Positions 28,104 through 37,017 of a stretch of 64,000 nt of DNA are shown in pieces. Each line of letters opens with the position of its first letter. Position 1 is the stretch's first letter. The stretch is from positions 124,001 to 188,000 of the forward strand of contig CBDCLU010000005.1 of the NCBI GenBank assembly GCA_965218765.1. Reading direction: 5' to 3'. The position numbers were made by a program, and so were the translations under genes. Below the pieces are notes generated by a model, which was not told the DNA's origin, ran no database searches, and worked only from the letters and a program-made list of their open reading frames with translations. This DNA comes from JBBPYC01 sp965218765 (GTDB taxonomy: Bacteria > Pseudomonadota > Gammaproteobacteria > Burkholderiales > Burkholderiaceae_C).

Positions 28104-28937
28104 TTATTGTTTGTCGTTCGCGTTCGGGAAAAACAACTGCTGACCGTCGATCTTGTAGTCGGCAATCGTCTGCTGGCCGGCCTTCGACGTGACCCAGTCA
28201 ACGAACTTCTGCGCGGGCTCGACCTGCGTCTTCGGGTACTTCTCGGGGTTCACGACCATCACGCCGTACTGGTTGAACAGGCGCGGGTCGCCTTCGATCA
28301 GTACCTGCAGATCGCCGCGGTTCTTGAACGACAGCCAGGTGCCACGGTCCGCCAGCACGTAGGCGTTGCTCGATGACGCGATGTTGAGCGCCGGACCCAT
28401 GCCGCAGCCGCAAGCCTTGTACGCGCTGTCCGATTGCGGCTCGATGCCGGCGGCCTTCCAGTAGCGCAATTCGGCCGAGTTGGTGCCGCTCTTGTCGCCG
28501 CGCGAGATGAACGGTGCGTTGGCAGCGGCGATTTTTTTCATGCCGGCCGTGATGTCCTTGCCGGCGACTTTGGCCGGATCGTCCCTCGGGCCGAGCACGA
28601 TGAAGTCGTTGTACATGACGGGCAAGCGCTTGATGCCCCAGCCTTCATTGATGAATTTTTCCTCCGCCGGCTTGTCATGCACGAACAGGATGTCAGCATC
28701 GCCGCGGCGCGCCATGTCGAGCGCCTGGCCGGTGCCGACCGCGACCACCTTGATGTCGATGCCGGTCGCTTGTCTGAACGCGGGCAGCAAGTAGCCGAAC
28801 AGGCCGGACTGCTCGGTCGAGGTCGTCGATGCCATCGTGATGGTCTCGGCGGACAGCCCCGCTGACGCTACCGTTGTAATAGCAATAAATGCACTATGCA
28901 CCAGCGCCTGCGGCCTAAATAGCTTCAAAATTCTCAT
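28104..28937 (-). CDS. tupA: Tungstate ABC transporter substrate-binding protein
   Basis: A 277-residue periplasmic protein. The signal peptide (1-30) is followed by ETITMASTTSTEQSGLFGYLLPAF; the STTST motif (37-41) is the oxyanion-binding feature of TupA. KACGCGMGPALNIASSSNAYVLADRGTW and LFNQYGVMVVNPEKYP are also family typical. It binds tungstate, possibly also molybdate, for TupBC. Its ATG overlaps the tupC stop (ATGA), so tupA is last in tupB-C-A. Residues 4-23 of the signal peptide are encoded by a repeat copy. Confidence 0.92.
   Translation of the reverse strand: MRILKLFRPQALVHSAFIAITTVASAGLSAETITMASTTSTEQSGLFGYLLPAFRQATGIDIKVVAVGTGQALDMARRGDADILFVHDKPAEEKFINEGWGIKRLPVMYNDFIVLGPRDDPAKVAGKDITAGMKKIAAANAPFISRGDKSGTNSAELRYWKAAGIEPQSDSAYKACGCGMGPALNIASSSNAYVLADRGTWLSFKNRGDLQVLIEGDPRLFNQYGVMVVNPEKYPKTQVEPAQKFVDWVTSKAGQQTIADYKIDGQQLFFPNANDKQ
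28868..28929 (+). repeat. Interspersed repeat copy within the tupA signal sequence
   Basis: The plus strand reads CGTTGTAATAGCAATAAATG at the left and GCGGCCTAAATAGCTTCAAA at the right around a CACCAGCGCC core. It lies antisense within tupA and encodes most of the signal peptide, including SAFIAITTVA. Confidence 0.65.
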
Positions 28938-29773
28938 CCCAGTTCTCCCTTGACGAAAAGCGCGGCCTCAGCCGAACATCGACGCAACGTTGGCGCATCA
29001 AAAAAATCCGGCTGCGGCAAGTCCGCCAGCAGCCGGCCGTGCTCCAGATACAGCACCCGAGTCGCGAGCCGCTTGACCTGGCCCAGGTTGTGGCTCGCAA
29101 AAACCAACGTGAGCCCCTGCGCGGCTAACTCGGCCATCAGCGTCTCCACTTCGCGCTTGGCGTGCGGGTCGAGGCTCGCGGTCGGTTCGTCAAGCAGCAG
29201 CAGGTCGGGCGCGAGGCTCAGCGCACGCGCCATCGCGAGACGCTGCTGCTGGCCGATCGAGAGCGACGGCGCGAACCGGCCGCCGAGCTCGCGCAAGCCC
29301 ACGCGCGCAAGCGCCGCGAGCGCACCGGCCTTCGCGGCTTTCCAGCGCGCGCCGCGCAGCCACAGGCCCAGCGCCACGTTCGACGTCACCGACAGGCGCA
29401 GCATGCGCGGGCGCTGGAACAGCATCGCCTGGCGCAGGCCGGGTGCTTGATCGATGCTGCCGGCCTGCACCGGCTGCAGGCCGTTCAATACACGCAGCAA
29501 CGTGCTCTTGCCGCTGCCGTTGGCGCCGACCAGCGCGATTCGCTCGCCAGCCGCGACGCGCAGGTCGATCGCGTGCAGTGCGGTCACCGGCCCGAACCGC
29601 ACCTCGACATCGCGCAGGTCGAGCAGCGCGGTTGCCGGTGCCGGCCGCGGCGCGCCGTCCGCGGTGCCGTGGCTGTTCGAAGATGCGGGGGACAACTGCG
29701 GCGCTGCAGTTTGCAGCCGCAGCGGCTGCGGCAGGCCCGGACTGGCCGCGCCGCGCGCGACGAACGGTGTCAA
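28934..29773 (-). CDS. tupC: Tungstate ABC transporter ATP-binding protein
   Basis: About 279 residues. After an unusual 45-residue Pro/Ala/Ser-rich N-terminal extension comes an ABC domain with LRDVEVRFGPVTALHAIDL, Walker A GANGSGKST, Q-loop MLFQRPRMLRL, a signature segment LSIGQQQRLAMARAL (LSGGQ replaced by LSIGQ) and Walker B LLLLDEPTASLDP. No ATG is available. TTG at 29773 overlaps the tupB stop (TTGA) and is the best start; a later TTG would drop much of the extension. The stop overlaps the tupA start (ATGA), giving a tightly linked operon. Confidence 0.88.
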   Translation of the reverse strand: MTPFVARGAASPGLPQPLRLQTAAPQLSPASSNSHGTADGAPRPAPATALLDLRDVEVRFGPVTALHAIDLRVAAGERIALVGANGSGKSTLLRVLNGLQPVQAGSIDQAPGLRQAMLFQRPRMLRLSVTSNVALGLWLRGARWKAAKAGALAALARVGLRELGGRFAPSLSIGQQQRLAMARALSLAPDLLLLDEPTASLDPHAKREVETLMAELAAQGLTLVFASHNLGQVKRLATRVLYLEHGRLLADLPQPDFFDAPTLRRCSAEAALFVKGELG

Positions 29774-30504
29774 GCGGCCACCGATCCGCGCGGCAGCATC
29801 GAAGCGGTGCCGGCTTCGCGCCAGCGCGCGAGCAATGCGATGCCCGCGTTCAGCGCGAGCACCACGGCCAGCAGCAGCAGCCCAAGCGCGAGCGCGAGCG
29901 GCAGATCGCCCTTCGACGTCTCCAGCGCGATCGCAGTCGTCATCACGCGCGTGAAACCGTCGATGTTGCCGCCCACGATCATCACCGCGCCGACTTCCGA
30001 CACCGCGCGGCCGAACGCGGCGAGCAGCACGGTGGCCATTGCCTGCCGCTCGTCCCAGGCCAGCAACCCGCTGCGCAGCCAGGCACGCGCGCCGAGCGAG
30101 CGCAACTGCTCGCCATGCGCGATGTCCGCGTCCTGCACAACCTGGCGCGTCAGCGCAGTCACCACCGGCGTCACCAGCACGCTCTGAGCCAACACCATCG
30201 CCTTGAACGAAAACAGCCAGCCCAGAAAACCGAGCGGTCCGGAATGCGACAGCAGCAGATACACGATCAGCCCCACCACCACCGATGGCAGCGCGAGCAG
30301 CGTGTTGAGCAGCGCCAGCACCGCAGCGCGCCCCGTGAACCGCGCAGTGGCCAGCCAGGCGCCAAGCGTCACACCGGTGACGCAGGCGAGCAGCGCGGCG
30401 CAGGCGCTCACGCCCAGCGAGCGCAACACGATCGCGCGCAGCGTCGGGTCGTGCTCGGCAATCAGTTGCAGTGCAACGCGGATGCTGTCGGCAAAACTTT
30501 CCAT
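29770..30504 (-). CDS. tupB: Tungstate ABC transporter permease
   Basis: A 244-residue inner-membrane protein with about five membrane segments. It contains LALPSVVVGLIVYLLLS, an EAA-like loop QLRSLGARAWLRSGLL, and FGRAVSEVGAVMIVGGNIDGFTRVMTTAIALETSKGDLPLALALG, the latter a signature of TupB/WtpB-type permeases. It is first in the tupB-tupC-tupA operon. The divergent nnrU gene begins 259 bases away. Confidence 0.92.
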   Translation of the reverse strand: MESFADSIRVALQLIAEHDPTLRAIVLRSLGVSACAALLACVTGVTLGAWLATARFTGRAAVLALLNTLLALPSVVVGLIVYLLLSHSGPLGFLGWLFSFKAMVLAQSVLVTPVVTALTRQVVQDADIAHGEQLRSLGARAWLRSGLLAWDERQAMATVLLAAFGRAVSEVGAVMIVGGNIDGFTRVMTTAIALETSKGDLPLALALGLLLLAVVLALNAGIALLARWREAGTASMLPRGSVAA

Positions 30505-30763
30505 CGGCGCGCATGCTAACCGCGGCGCAAGGCCCGACGCATCGGGATTGGCGAGCTAGGAATGCGCTTGCATAGCGGGTTGCTGCGGCCTCCGCCAAGC
30601 CGGGCCTCGCATGCATCTCGGCTGCGCCATGTACGGGGATAATGAGCCGCAGCGGGCACGGGTCCAGGTTTTGCGTCGTTGTCTCGCTGCAGCCCGATCA
30701 GGTCCATCGGGCGTTGCATCCCCATTGCAGGCCCCACTCCTTCAACCCAATCACCCCCACACC

Positions 30764-31336
30764 ATGAGCTTGCTGATCATTGGGCTGATCGTCTTCCTGG
30801 GCCTGCATTCGGTCTCGATCGTGGCGCCGCACTGGCGCGACGCGCAGGTGGCGCGCTTGGGCGAAGGGCCGTGGAAAGGGATCTATTCGGTCATCGCGCT
30901 GGTCGGGCTGGTGCTGCTGATCGTCGGCTACGGTGCCGCGCGTCAGTCCCCGGTGGTGCTCTATACGCCGCCTGCCTGGCTGCGGCACTTGAATCTGCTG
31001 CTGATGCTGCCGGTGTTCCCGCTGTTGATCGCAGCTTACCTGCCAGGCCGGATTTCACGTGCGGCAAAGCATCCGATGCTGCTGGCCGTCAAGCTGTGGG
31101 CATTCGGGCATCTGCTGGCCAACGGCGGCCTGGCCGACGTGCTGCTGTTCGGCGGCTTCCTGGCCTGGGCGGTGGCGGACCGCATCTCGCTGAAGCGCCG
31201 GGCGCCGCGCGCGATTCCGCAGGCGGCGCTCGGCACTGGCAACGACCTGATCGCGCTGGCGGGCGGACTTGCGATCTACCTGCTGTTCATCTGGCGCGCC
31301 CACCTGTGGCTGATCGGCGTGTCGCCGCTGGGTTAA
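30764..31336 (+). CDS. nnrU: NnrU family membrane protein
   Basis: A 190-residue protein with five or six hydrophobic segments. Family marks are GLHSVSIVAPHWRDAQVARLGEGPWKG near the N-terminus, the central ISRAAKHPMLLAVKLWAFGHLLANG, and FLAWAVADRISLKRR. NnrU was found near nitric-oxide reductase genes, and the family also includes 15-cis-zeta-carotene isomerase; its biochemical role in proteobacteria is unclear. The start at 30764 precedes the first membrane segment. The stop shares a TTAA palindrome with the convergent gene that ends at 31333. Confidence 0.88.
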   Translation: MSLLIIGLIVFLGLHSVSIVAPHWRDAQVARLGEGPWKGIYSVIALVGLVLLIVGYGAARQSPVVLYTPPAWLRHLNLLLMLPVFPLLIAAYLPGRISRAAKHPMLLAVKLWAFGHLLANGGLADVLLFGGFLAWAVADRISLKRRAPRAIPQAALGTGNDLIALAGGLAIYLLFIWRAHLWLIGVSPLG

Positions 31337-32172
31337 CGCTGTCGCAGCGCGCTGCGCTGTAGATCGGCCGTTGGATCCAGGCTGTCCTCTGGTGCGCCCG
31401 GCGTGCGTTCGCCTTCGCTGCCCTTGCGATCGGCAAGCTGCAGCCAGACGCCGTCGCGGCTGAAGCGGACCAGATACCCGAGGTCGGCTGCCAGGCAAGC
31501 CAGTGCGGTCGCATCGATGCGGGAAGGCACCTCGTGCGACTCGTGCGACTCGATCGCGCCAGCCGATGCATGCGCCACGTCGCCGATGTCTACCGTGTCC
31601 GCAAAACCGCGCAGCGCCAGCGCATCGTGCCGGTCCGGCATCACTCGGATGCGGGTCAGGCCGGCGCCGGCGTCGTGCAGATAGCAAAGCGAGGCCAGCA
31701 GCAGATCGCGCAGCGCGGCCTGCCGCGGCCATGCCGGTTCGCCGTTCCCGGTCTGGCCTGCCGCACGTGCTGAGGAAGCGGCTTGTCCTAGCGCCGGGTC
31801 GACCTCGATCAACACGCCCTCGATCGCCCACAACGGCCGCAGCAGGGCGACGCAGTCGGCCACCAGTTCCGGCCGTGTCACATTGGCCTGGCCAGCGCCC
31901 GAATTCCATTCGAGCAGCCAGCGCAGCGCATGCGTGAGCGCGCCGAGCTGCTGGTCCAGCGTCGCGGCACGCTGGGCGCAGTACGACGCGTCCACCGGCT
32001 GAACGGCGAGTTTGCGCTGCAACACGTTGGCTGTCAGGCGCAGCACCGAGATCGGCGTCGCCAGGTCGTGCCGCAGTGCGGGCATCACGCGCAGCAGCAC
32101 GGCGTGGCGCACGCCAGCAGCGCACCAGCGCGCGGTCGACGCAACGTCCGCCAGCCGACCAATCCGCGTCAT
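31333..32172 (-). CDS. Histidine-kinase-like protein, probably degenerate
   Basis: A 279-residue soluble protein. Residues 32-52 (ALRHDLATPISVLRLTANVL) strongly resemble the H-box of histidine kinases, with H35 as the would-be phosphorylated residue. After a helical stretch, LRDLLLASLCYLHDAGAGLTRIRVM resembles the N-box strand and helix of the ATPase domain, but I see no Asn box and no DxGxG, so ATP binding is doubtful. No sensor domain or membrane segment is present. It could be a phosphotransfer-like or decayed kinase. The frame also allows a start at 32232. Confidence 0.55.
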   Translation of the reverse strand: MTRIGRLADVASTARWCAAGVRHAVLLRVMPALRHDLATPISVLRLTANVLQRKLAVQPVDASYCAQRAATLDQQLGALTHALRWLLEWNSGAGQANVTRPELVADCVALLRPLWAIEGVLIEVDPALGQAASSARAAGQTGNGEPAWPRQAALRDLLLASLCYLHDAGAGLTRIRVMPDRHDALALRGFADTVDIGDVAHASAGAIESHESHEVPSRIDATALACLAADLGYLVRFSRDGVWLQLADRKGSEGERTPGAPEDSLDPTADLQRSALRQR

Positions 32173-32500
32173 GGGCAGACAACCGAATATGTCAGACGGC
32201 TGCCAGCGACGCCCGTCGACTGACGCAGGCAAGCCGGTGCCGACACAGCATCGCAGCGCGATTGGCAGGCACTGGATGGCCCGGTGGACAAGACGGATTC
32301 AACTGCGGCGGGCATGCTCGACGTGGGCAAGAACGTTGCCCGATCAGGGTTTGTCCCGCCACGCTGCCGGACTGCGAGATCGATCGCGCCGGCACGACGA
32401 GCCGGGCCGATAGGCTGGCGCCGCATGCGCGATTTCGACGGTCAACTCGCCTGGGTCCGCCTCGGCTCGACAGCCGCCAGGCCGGCGTCTGCGCAGCTCG
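32173..32500. other. Spacer without recognised gene
   Basis: The 328 bases between the glmM stop and the start of the histidine-kinase-like gene contain no ORF with family-like sequence, no convincing terminator and no repeat copy. The first 60 bases could be coding if the kinase-like gene starts at 32232. Confidence 0.5.
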
Positions 32501-33886
32501 TCACGCCTGCACCGCTTCGACCAGCCGCTGCGCGCAGGCCTGCGCCTGCACCGGGTCGCGCGCCTCGACCATCACGCGCAGCAGCGGCTCGGTGCCGCTG
32601 GCCCGGATCAGCACGCGGCCGTGGTCGGCCAGTTCGATCTCCACCGCCCGCGTGGCGTTCGCCAGCGGCGCGCAGTCCTGCCAGCTCTGACCGGGCGCGA
32701 GCCGCACGTTCAGCAAGGTCTGCGGATAAAGCGTCACGTCCGCGAGCAGTTGCGCGAGCGTGCTGCCGCTTCGCACGCAGGCCTGCAGCACCTGCAGGGC
32801 CGAGATGAGCCCGTCGCCAGTGGTGTGCTTGTCCAGCGCGAGCAGGTGGCCCGAGCCTTCGCCGCCGAGCAGCCAGCCGCGCGCGAGCAGCTCTTCCAGC
32901 ACATAGCGGTCACCCACCTTGGCGCGCACCAGCGGCACGCCGAGTTTCTTCAGCGCCAGCTCAACCGCCATGTTGGTCATCAACGTGCCGACCACGCCGC
33001 GCACCGTGTTGCCGCGGCGCAGGCCCGGCGCGGGCGGCTCGGTTTCGCCCTTGCGTGGCGACATCTCGCGGCCGAGCCGTTCGCGCACCAGCAGATACAG
33101 CAGCTCGTCGCCGTTGAACAGACGCCCGCTCGCATCCACCAGTTGCAGCCGATCCGCATCCCCATCGAGCGCGATGCCGTAGTCGGCACGCTCGGCGCGC
33201 ACTGCCTTGATCAGTGCTTGCGGCTGGGTGGCGCCGAAGCCGTCGTTGATGTTCAAGCCGTCCGGCGCGCAGCCGATCGAGACCACTTCGGCGCCGAGTT
33301 CATGGAACACCAGCGGCGCGATGTTGTAGGCCGCGCCGTGCGCGGCGTCCACCACGATCTTGCAGCCACGCAAAGACAGGTCGGGTGCGAACGTGCTCTT
33401 GCAGAACTCGATGTAGCGGCCGCCCGCGTCCTCGAGCCGGCGCGTCTTGCCCAAGGCGGCCGATTCGACCCAGACCGGCGCGCTCTCCAGTTCGGCTTCA
33501 ACCGCCTGCTCCCAGGCATCGTCGAGCTTGGCGCCCTGCGCGCTGAAGAACTTGATGCCGTTGTCTGCGAATGCGTTGTGGCTCGCGCTGATCACCACGC
33601 CCAGGGTAGCGCGTTGCGCACGCGTCAAATAGGCCACGCCGGGCGTCGGCAGCGGCCCGAGCAGCACCACATCGACACCCGCCGAGTTGAAGCCCGATTC
33701 GAGTGCCGATTCCAGCATGTAGCCGGAGATCCGCGTGTCCTTGCCGATCAACACGGTGGGCCGCGCCTCGCTGCGCTTCAACACCCGTCCGACCGCGTTG
33801 GCGAGCCGCAGCATGAAGTCCGGCGTGATCGGCGCGGTGCCGACGGTGCCGCGAATGCCATCGGTGCCAAAGTATTTGCGGCTCAT
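32501..33886 (-). CDS. glmM: Phosphoglucosamine mutase
   Basis: A 461-residue enzyme interconverting glucosamine-6-phosphate and glucosamine-1-phosphate for UDP-GlcNAc, peptidoglycan and lipid A. It has FGTDGIRG at 6-13, the phospho-serine S102 in SASHNAFADNG, the metal loop DGDADR (241-246) and the C-terminal phosphate loop RASGTEPLLRVM. It is longer than E. coli GlmM (445) because of a Pro/Gly/Lys-rich insert at about 275-293 (MSPRKGETEPPAPGL...) just before GVVGTLMTN. It follows folP with 35 bases between, the usual folP-glmM pair after ftsH. Confidence 0.95.
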   Translation of the reverse strand: MSRKYFGTDGIRGTVGTAPITPDFMLRLANAVGRVLKRSEARPTVLIGKDTRISGYMLESALESGFNSAGVDVVLLGPLPTPGVAYLTRAQRATLGVVISASHNAFADNGIKFFSAQGAKLDDAWEQAVEAELESAPVWVESAALGKTRRLEDAGGRYIEFCKSTFAPDLSLRGCKIVVDAAHGAAYNIAPLVFHELGAEVVSIGCAPDGLNINDGFGATQPQALIKAVRAERADYGIALDGDADRLQLVDASGRLFNGDELLYLLVRERLGREMSPRKGETEPPAPGLRRGNTVRGVVGTLMTNMAVELALKKLGVPLVRAKVGDRYVLEELLARGWLLGGEGSGHLLALDKHTTGDGLISALQVLQACVRSGSTLAQLLADVTLYPQTLLNVRLAPGQSWQDCAPLANATRAVEIELADHGRVLIRASGTEPLLRVMVEARDPVQAQACAQRLVEAVQA

Positions 33887-33921
33887 GGTCGGCTGCGTCC
33901 TGTGTTTTTGTTGCCTGAGTT

Positions 33922-34800
33922 TCAGTGGTTTGCCGGTTGCGCACGCGCGGTTTGTGCCTGCATCGCGTTCCAGACCGCGAGCGCGGCCACGGTGGCCGCC
34001 ACATCGTGCACGCGCACGATACGGGCGCCACGCTCCACCGCGAGCAGCGCGGCCGCCACGCTGGGCAGCAGCCGCGACTGCGCCCCGGCCGTCTCGCCGG
34101 GCAGCTTCAGCGACGCCTTGCGCGACCAGCCGGCCAGTATCGGACAGTCCAGCGCAAGCAGCCGTTGCGTCTGCGCGAGCAGTGCGTAATTTTGTGCAAT
34201 CGTCTTGCCGAATCCGATGCCCGGGTCCAGCACGATGCGTGGGCGCGCGATGCCGGCTGCGGCAACGGCTGCGACCCGCTGCGACAGCCACTGCATCACC
34301 TGCCCGGGCACATCGTCGCCCGTCACCGGAGCGTGCTGCATCGTGGCCGGTTCGCCGTGCATGTGCATCAGCACGACGCCGCAGCGCGGATGCGCGGCCA
34401 CCGCCTCGCAGGCGCCAGGTTGGCGCAGCGCCCAGATGTCGTTGATGATGTCGGCGCCGAGCTCGAGCACATCGCGCATCAGCTCGGGCTTCGACGTATC
34501 GACCGATACCGGCACGCCGAGCGTGAGCGCCGCGCGCAGCACCGGCAGCACGCGCGCACGTTCCCGTTCGAGCGGTACCGGCACGCTGCCGGGCCGGGTC
34601 GATTCGCCGCCGATGTCGAGCAGATCGGCGCCTTCGCGCAGCAACTGCTCGCAGTGGCGCAGCGCAGCGGCCGGCTCGGCATGGCGGCCACCGTCGGAGA
34701 ACGAGTCGGGCGTGACGTTCACGATGCCCATGACCTGCGGGCGGCTCAGATCGATGGAGAATCGCGCAGTCAGCCAGCAGGTCGGGCTTGAAACGTCCAT
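33922..34800 (-). CDS. folP: Dihydropteroate synthase
   Basis: A 292-residue cytosolic enzyme that joins p-aminobenzoate to hydroxymethyldihydropterin diphosphate in folate synthesis; it is the sulfonamide target. Signatures are MGIVNVTPDSFSDGG, DIGGESTRPGS, the conserved DIINDIWAL, LMHMHGEPATMQ, LDPGIGFGKT, AGWSRK and the C-terminal RVHDV. The start at 34800 (MDVSSPTCW) leaves a short N-terminal extension. It lies between ftsH, from which it is separated by an intrinsic terminator, and glmM. Confidence 0.95.
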   Translation of the reverse strand: MDVSSPTCWLTARFSIDLSRPQVMGIVNVTPDSFSDGGRHAEPAAALRHCEQLLREGADLLDIGGESTRPGSVPVPLERERARVLPVLRAALTLGVPVSVDTSKPELMRDVLELGADIINDIWALRQPGACEAVAAHPRCGVVLMHMHGEPATMQHAPVTGDDVPGQVMQWLSQRVAAVAAAGIARPRIVLDPGIGFGKTIAQNYALLAQTQRLLALDCPILAGWSRKASLKLPGETAGAQSRLLPSVAAALLAVERGARIVRVHDVAATVAALAVWNAMQAQTARAQPANH

Positions 34801-34850
34801 GCGTTGGTTAGCAGCGGTACCGGTTGCGAGTGAGCATCGGGACGACAGGA

Positions 34851-34876
34851 CCAAATGAAAAGGGGCCGAAGCCCCT
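34851..34876 (-). terminator. Intrinsic terminator after ftsH
   Basis: On the minus strand a perfect 6-base stem AGGGGC/GCCCCT closes a TTCG tetraloop (34861-34876), followed by TTTTCATTT. It lies between the ftsH stop and the folP start, so folP-glmM probably depend on read-through or their own promoter. Confidence 0.85.
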
Positions 34877-34902
34877 TGGTTGTCAACTCAGCACGACTCC
34901 AG

Positions 34903-36828
34903 TCAGGCCCCCTTGGGCGCTGGATCGGAGGTGACCGCCGGCGCACTGCCACTGGACGGCGGCTGGCCCGATGCCGGCGGCACGCGCGGCACCCAGTCTT
35001 TCGGTGGGCGCGGCTCGCGACCCGCCATGATGTCGTCGAGCTGCTCGACATCGATCGTTTCCCATTCGAGCAGCGCGCGCACCATCGCATGCATCTTGTC
35101 GGTGTTGTCCTCCACCAGCTTGCGCGCAAGACTGTACTGCTCGTCGATGATCTTGCGCACCTCGGCGTCGACCTTCTGCATGGTCGCTTCGCTCATGTTG
35201 GTGGTTTTGGTGACGGATCGGCCCAGGAACACCTCGCCTTCATTCTCCGCATAGACCATCGGGCCCAGCGCGTCGGTCATGCCGTAGCGCATCACCATGT
35301 CGCGCGCGAGCTGCGTGGCACGCTCGAAATCGTTCGATGCGCCAGTCGTCATCTGGTGCATGAACACTTCTTCAGCAATGCGGCCGCCGAACAGCATGCT
35401 GATCTGGCTCAGCATGTAGTCCTTGTCATAGCTGTAGCGGTCTTGCGCGGGCAGGCTCATCGTGACGCCCAGGGCCCGGCCGCGCGGGATGATCGTGACC
35501 TTGTGCACCGGGTCGCACTTCGGCAGAAGCCGGCCGATCAGCGCATGGCCGGATTCGTGGTACGCCGTGTTGCGGCGCTCCTCTTCGGGCATCACCATGC
35601 TCTTGCGTTCCGGGCCCATCAGGATCTTGTCCTTGGCCTTTTCGAAGTCCTGCATCTCGACCACGCGCGCGTTGCGGCGCGCGGCCATCAGCGCGGCCTC
35701 GTTGCAGAGATTGGCCAGGTCGGCACCGCTCATGCCAGGCGTGCCGCGCGCGATGATCGAGGCATTCACGTCCTGCCCCAACGGCACCTTGCGCATGTGC
35801 ACGTTCAGGATCTGTTCGCGGCCACGGATGTCAGGCAGCGTCACATAGACCTGCCGGTCGAAGCGACCCGGGCGCAGCAGCGCGGCGTCCAGGATGTCGG
35901 GGCGGTTGGTCGCAGCGACCACGATCACGCCGAGATTCGTCTCGAAGCCGTCCATCTCGACCAGCATCTGGTTCAGCGTCTGCTCGCGCTCGTCGTTGCC
36001 GCCGCCGAGGCCCGCGCCACGTTGCCGGCCAACCGCGTCGATCTCGTCGATGAAGATGATGCAGGGCGCGTTCTTCTTCGCGTTCTCGAACATGTCGCGC
36101 ACACGCGCGGCGCCGACGCCCACGAACATCTCGACGAAGTCCGAACCCGAGATGCTGAAGAACGGCACCTTGGCTTCGCCCGCGATGCCTTTGGCCAACA
36201 GCGTCTTGCCGGTACCCGGTGGGCCGACCAGCAGCAAGCCACGCGGAATGCGTCCGCCGAGCTTCTGGAATTTCTGCGGATCCTTCAGGAATTCGACGAC
36301 TTCCTTGACCTCTTCCTTCGCTTCGTCGCAGCCCGCGACGTCGGCGAACGTGATCTGGTTCGTGCTCTCGTCGAGCATGCGAGCCTTGCTCTTGCCGAAG
36401 CTGAACGCACCGCCCTTGCCGCCGCCCTGCATCTGGCGCATGAAATACACCCAGACGCCGATCAGCAGCAGCATCGGGCCCCAGCTGACCAGCAGGGTCA
36501 TCAACAGCGAGCCTTCCTCGCGCGGCTTCACGTCGAACTTGACATCGTTGTTGATGAGGTCGCCGAACAGGCCGCGATCCCAATAGGTCGCGGTGGTGCG
36601 GATGCGGCGGTCGTCATTCGTGACCGCGATGATCTCGGTGCTGCCCTGGCCTTCCTGAATGGTCGCGGTCTTGATCCGACGCGCGCGCACATCATCCAGA
36701 AAATCCGAATACGCGACGTAACCGGCACTGCCGACCGTGCGCGTGTCGAACTGCTTGAACACCGTGAACAGCACCATTGCGATCACGAGCCAAACGGCGA
36801 CCTTGGAAAACCATTGGTTGTTGTTCAA
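34903..36828 (-). CDS. ftsH: ATP-dependent zinc metalloprotease FtsH
   Basis: A 641-residue inner-membrane AAA+ protease that degrades misfolded membrane proteins and regulators such as LpxC. Two membrane segments (about 9-26 and 102-122) flank a small periplasmic domain. Walker A GPPGTGKT is at 202-209, Walker B IIFIDEIDAVG follows, and the zinc site is HESGH at 424-428. The start is TTG at 36828, preceded by GGAG at six bases; it gives the family N-terminus (M)NNNQWFSKVAVWL. The C-terminus is Pro/Ser/Ala-rich. rlmE lies upstream on the same strand, as in many proteobacteria. Confidence 0.95.
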   Translation of the reverse strand: MNNNQWFSKVAVWLVIAMVLFTVFKQFDTRTVGSAGYVAYSDFLDDVRARRIKTATIQEGQGSTEIIAVTNDDRRIRTTATYWDRGLFGDLINNDVKFDVKPREEGSLLMTLLVSWGPMLLLIGVWVYFMRQMQGGGKGGAFSFGKSKARMLDESTNQITFADVAGCDEAKEEVKEVVEFLKDPQKFQKLGGRIPRGLLLVGPPGTGKTLLAKGIAGEAKVPFFSISGSDFVEMFVGVGAARVRDMFENAKKNAPCIIFIDEIDAVGRQRGAGLGGGNDEREQTLNQMLVEMDGFETNLGVIVVAATNRPDILDAALLRPGRFDRQVYVTLPDIRGREQILNVHMRKVPLGQDVNASIIARGTPGMSGADLANLCNEAALMAARRNARVVEMQDFEKAKDKILMGPERKSMVMPEEERRNTAYHESGHALIGRLLPKCDPVHKVTIIPRGRALGVTMSLPAQDRYSYDKDYMLSQISMLFGGRIAEEVFMHQMTTGASNDFERATQLARDMVMRYGMTDALGPMVYAENEGEVFLGRSVTKTTNMSEATMQKVDAEVRKIIDEQYSLARKLVEDNTDKMHAMVRALLEWETIDVEQLDDIMAGREPRPPKDWVPRVPPASGQPPSSGSAPAVTSDPAPKGA

Positions 36829-37017
36829 GCCGACTCCGGGAAAAATAAGATCATGCGTGCGCGACAAAAACCGATTCGATGGAAAAGAAAAGCCCCTGCT
36901 CAATCTCTTGGCCACGACAAATCATTTGCGCATGGCCCAGTTGGGAATGATTCTATGGGTTTCAACCTGCTCGGTAGCCACATACGCCTGTGGCACCCAC
37001 GGCGCCTGCACGGGTTT

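Noticed and set aside
28934..30616. Apparent 560-residue single protein covering tupC and the tupB region
   Set aside because: Only the last 280 codons are ABC-ATPase-like. The upstream part is an off-frame reading of the tupB gene, which has its own clear permease frame.
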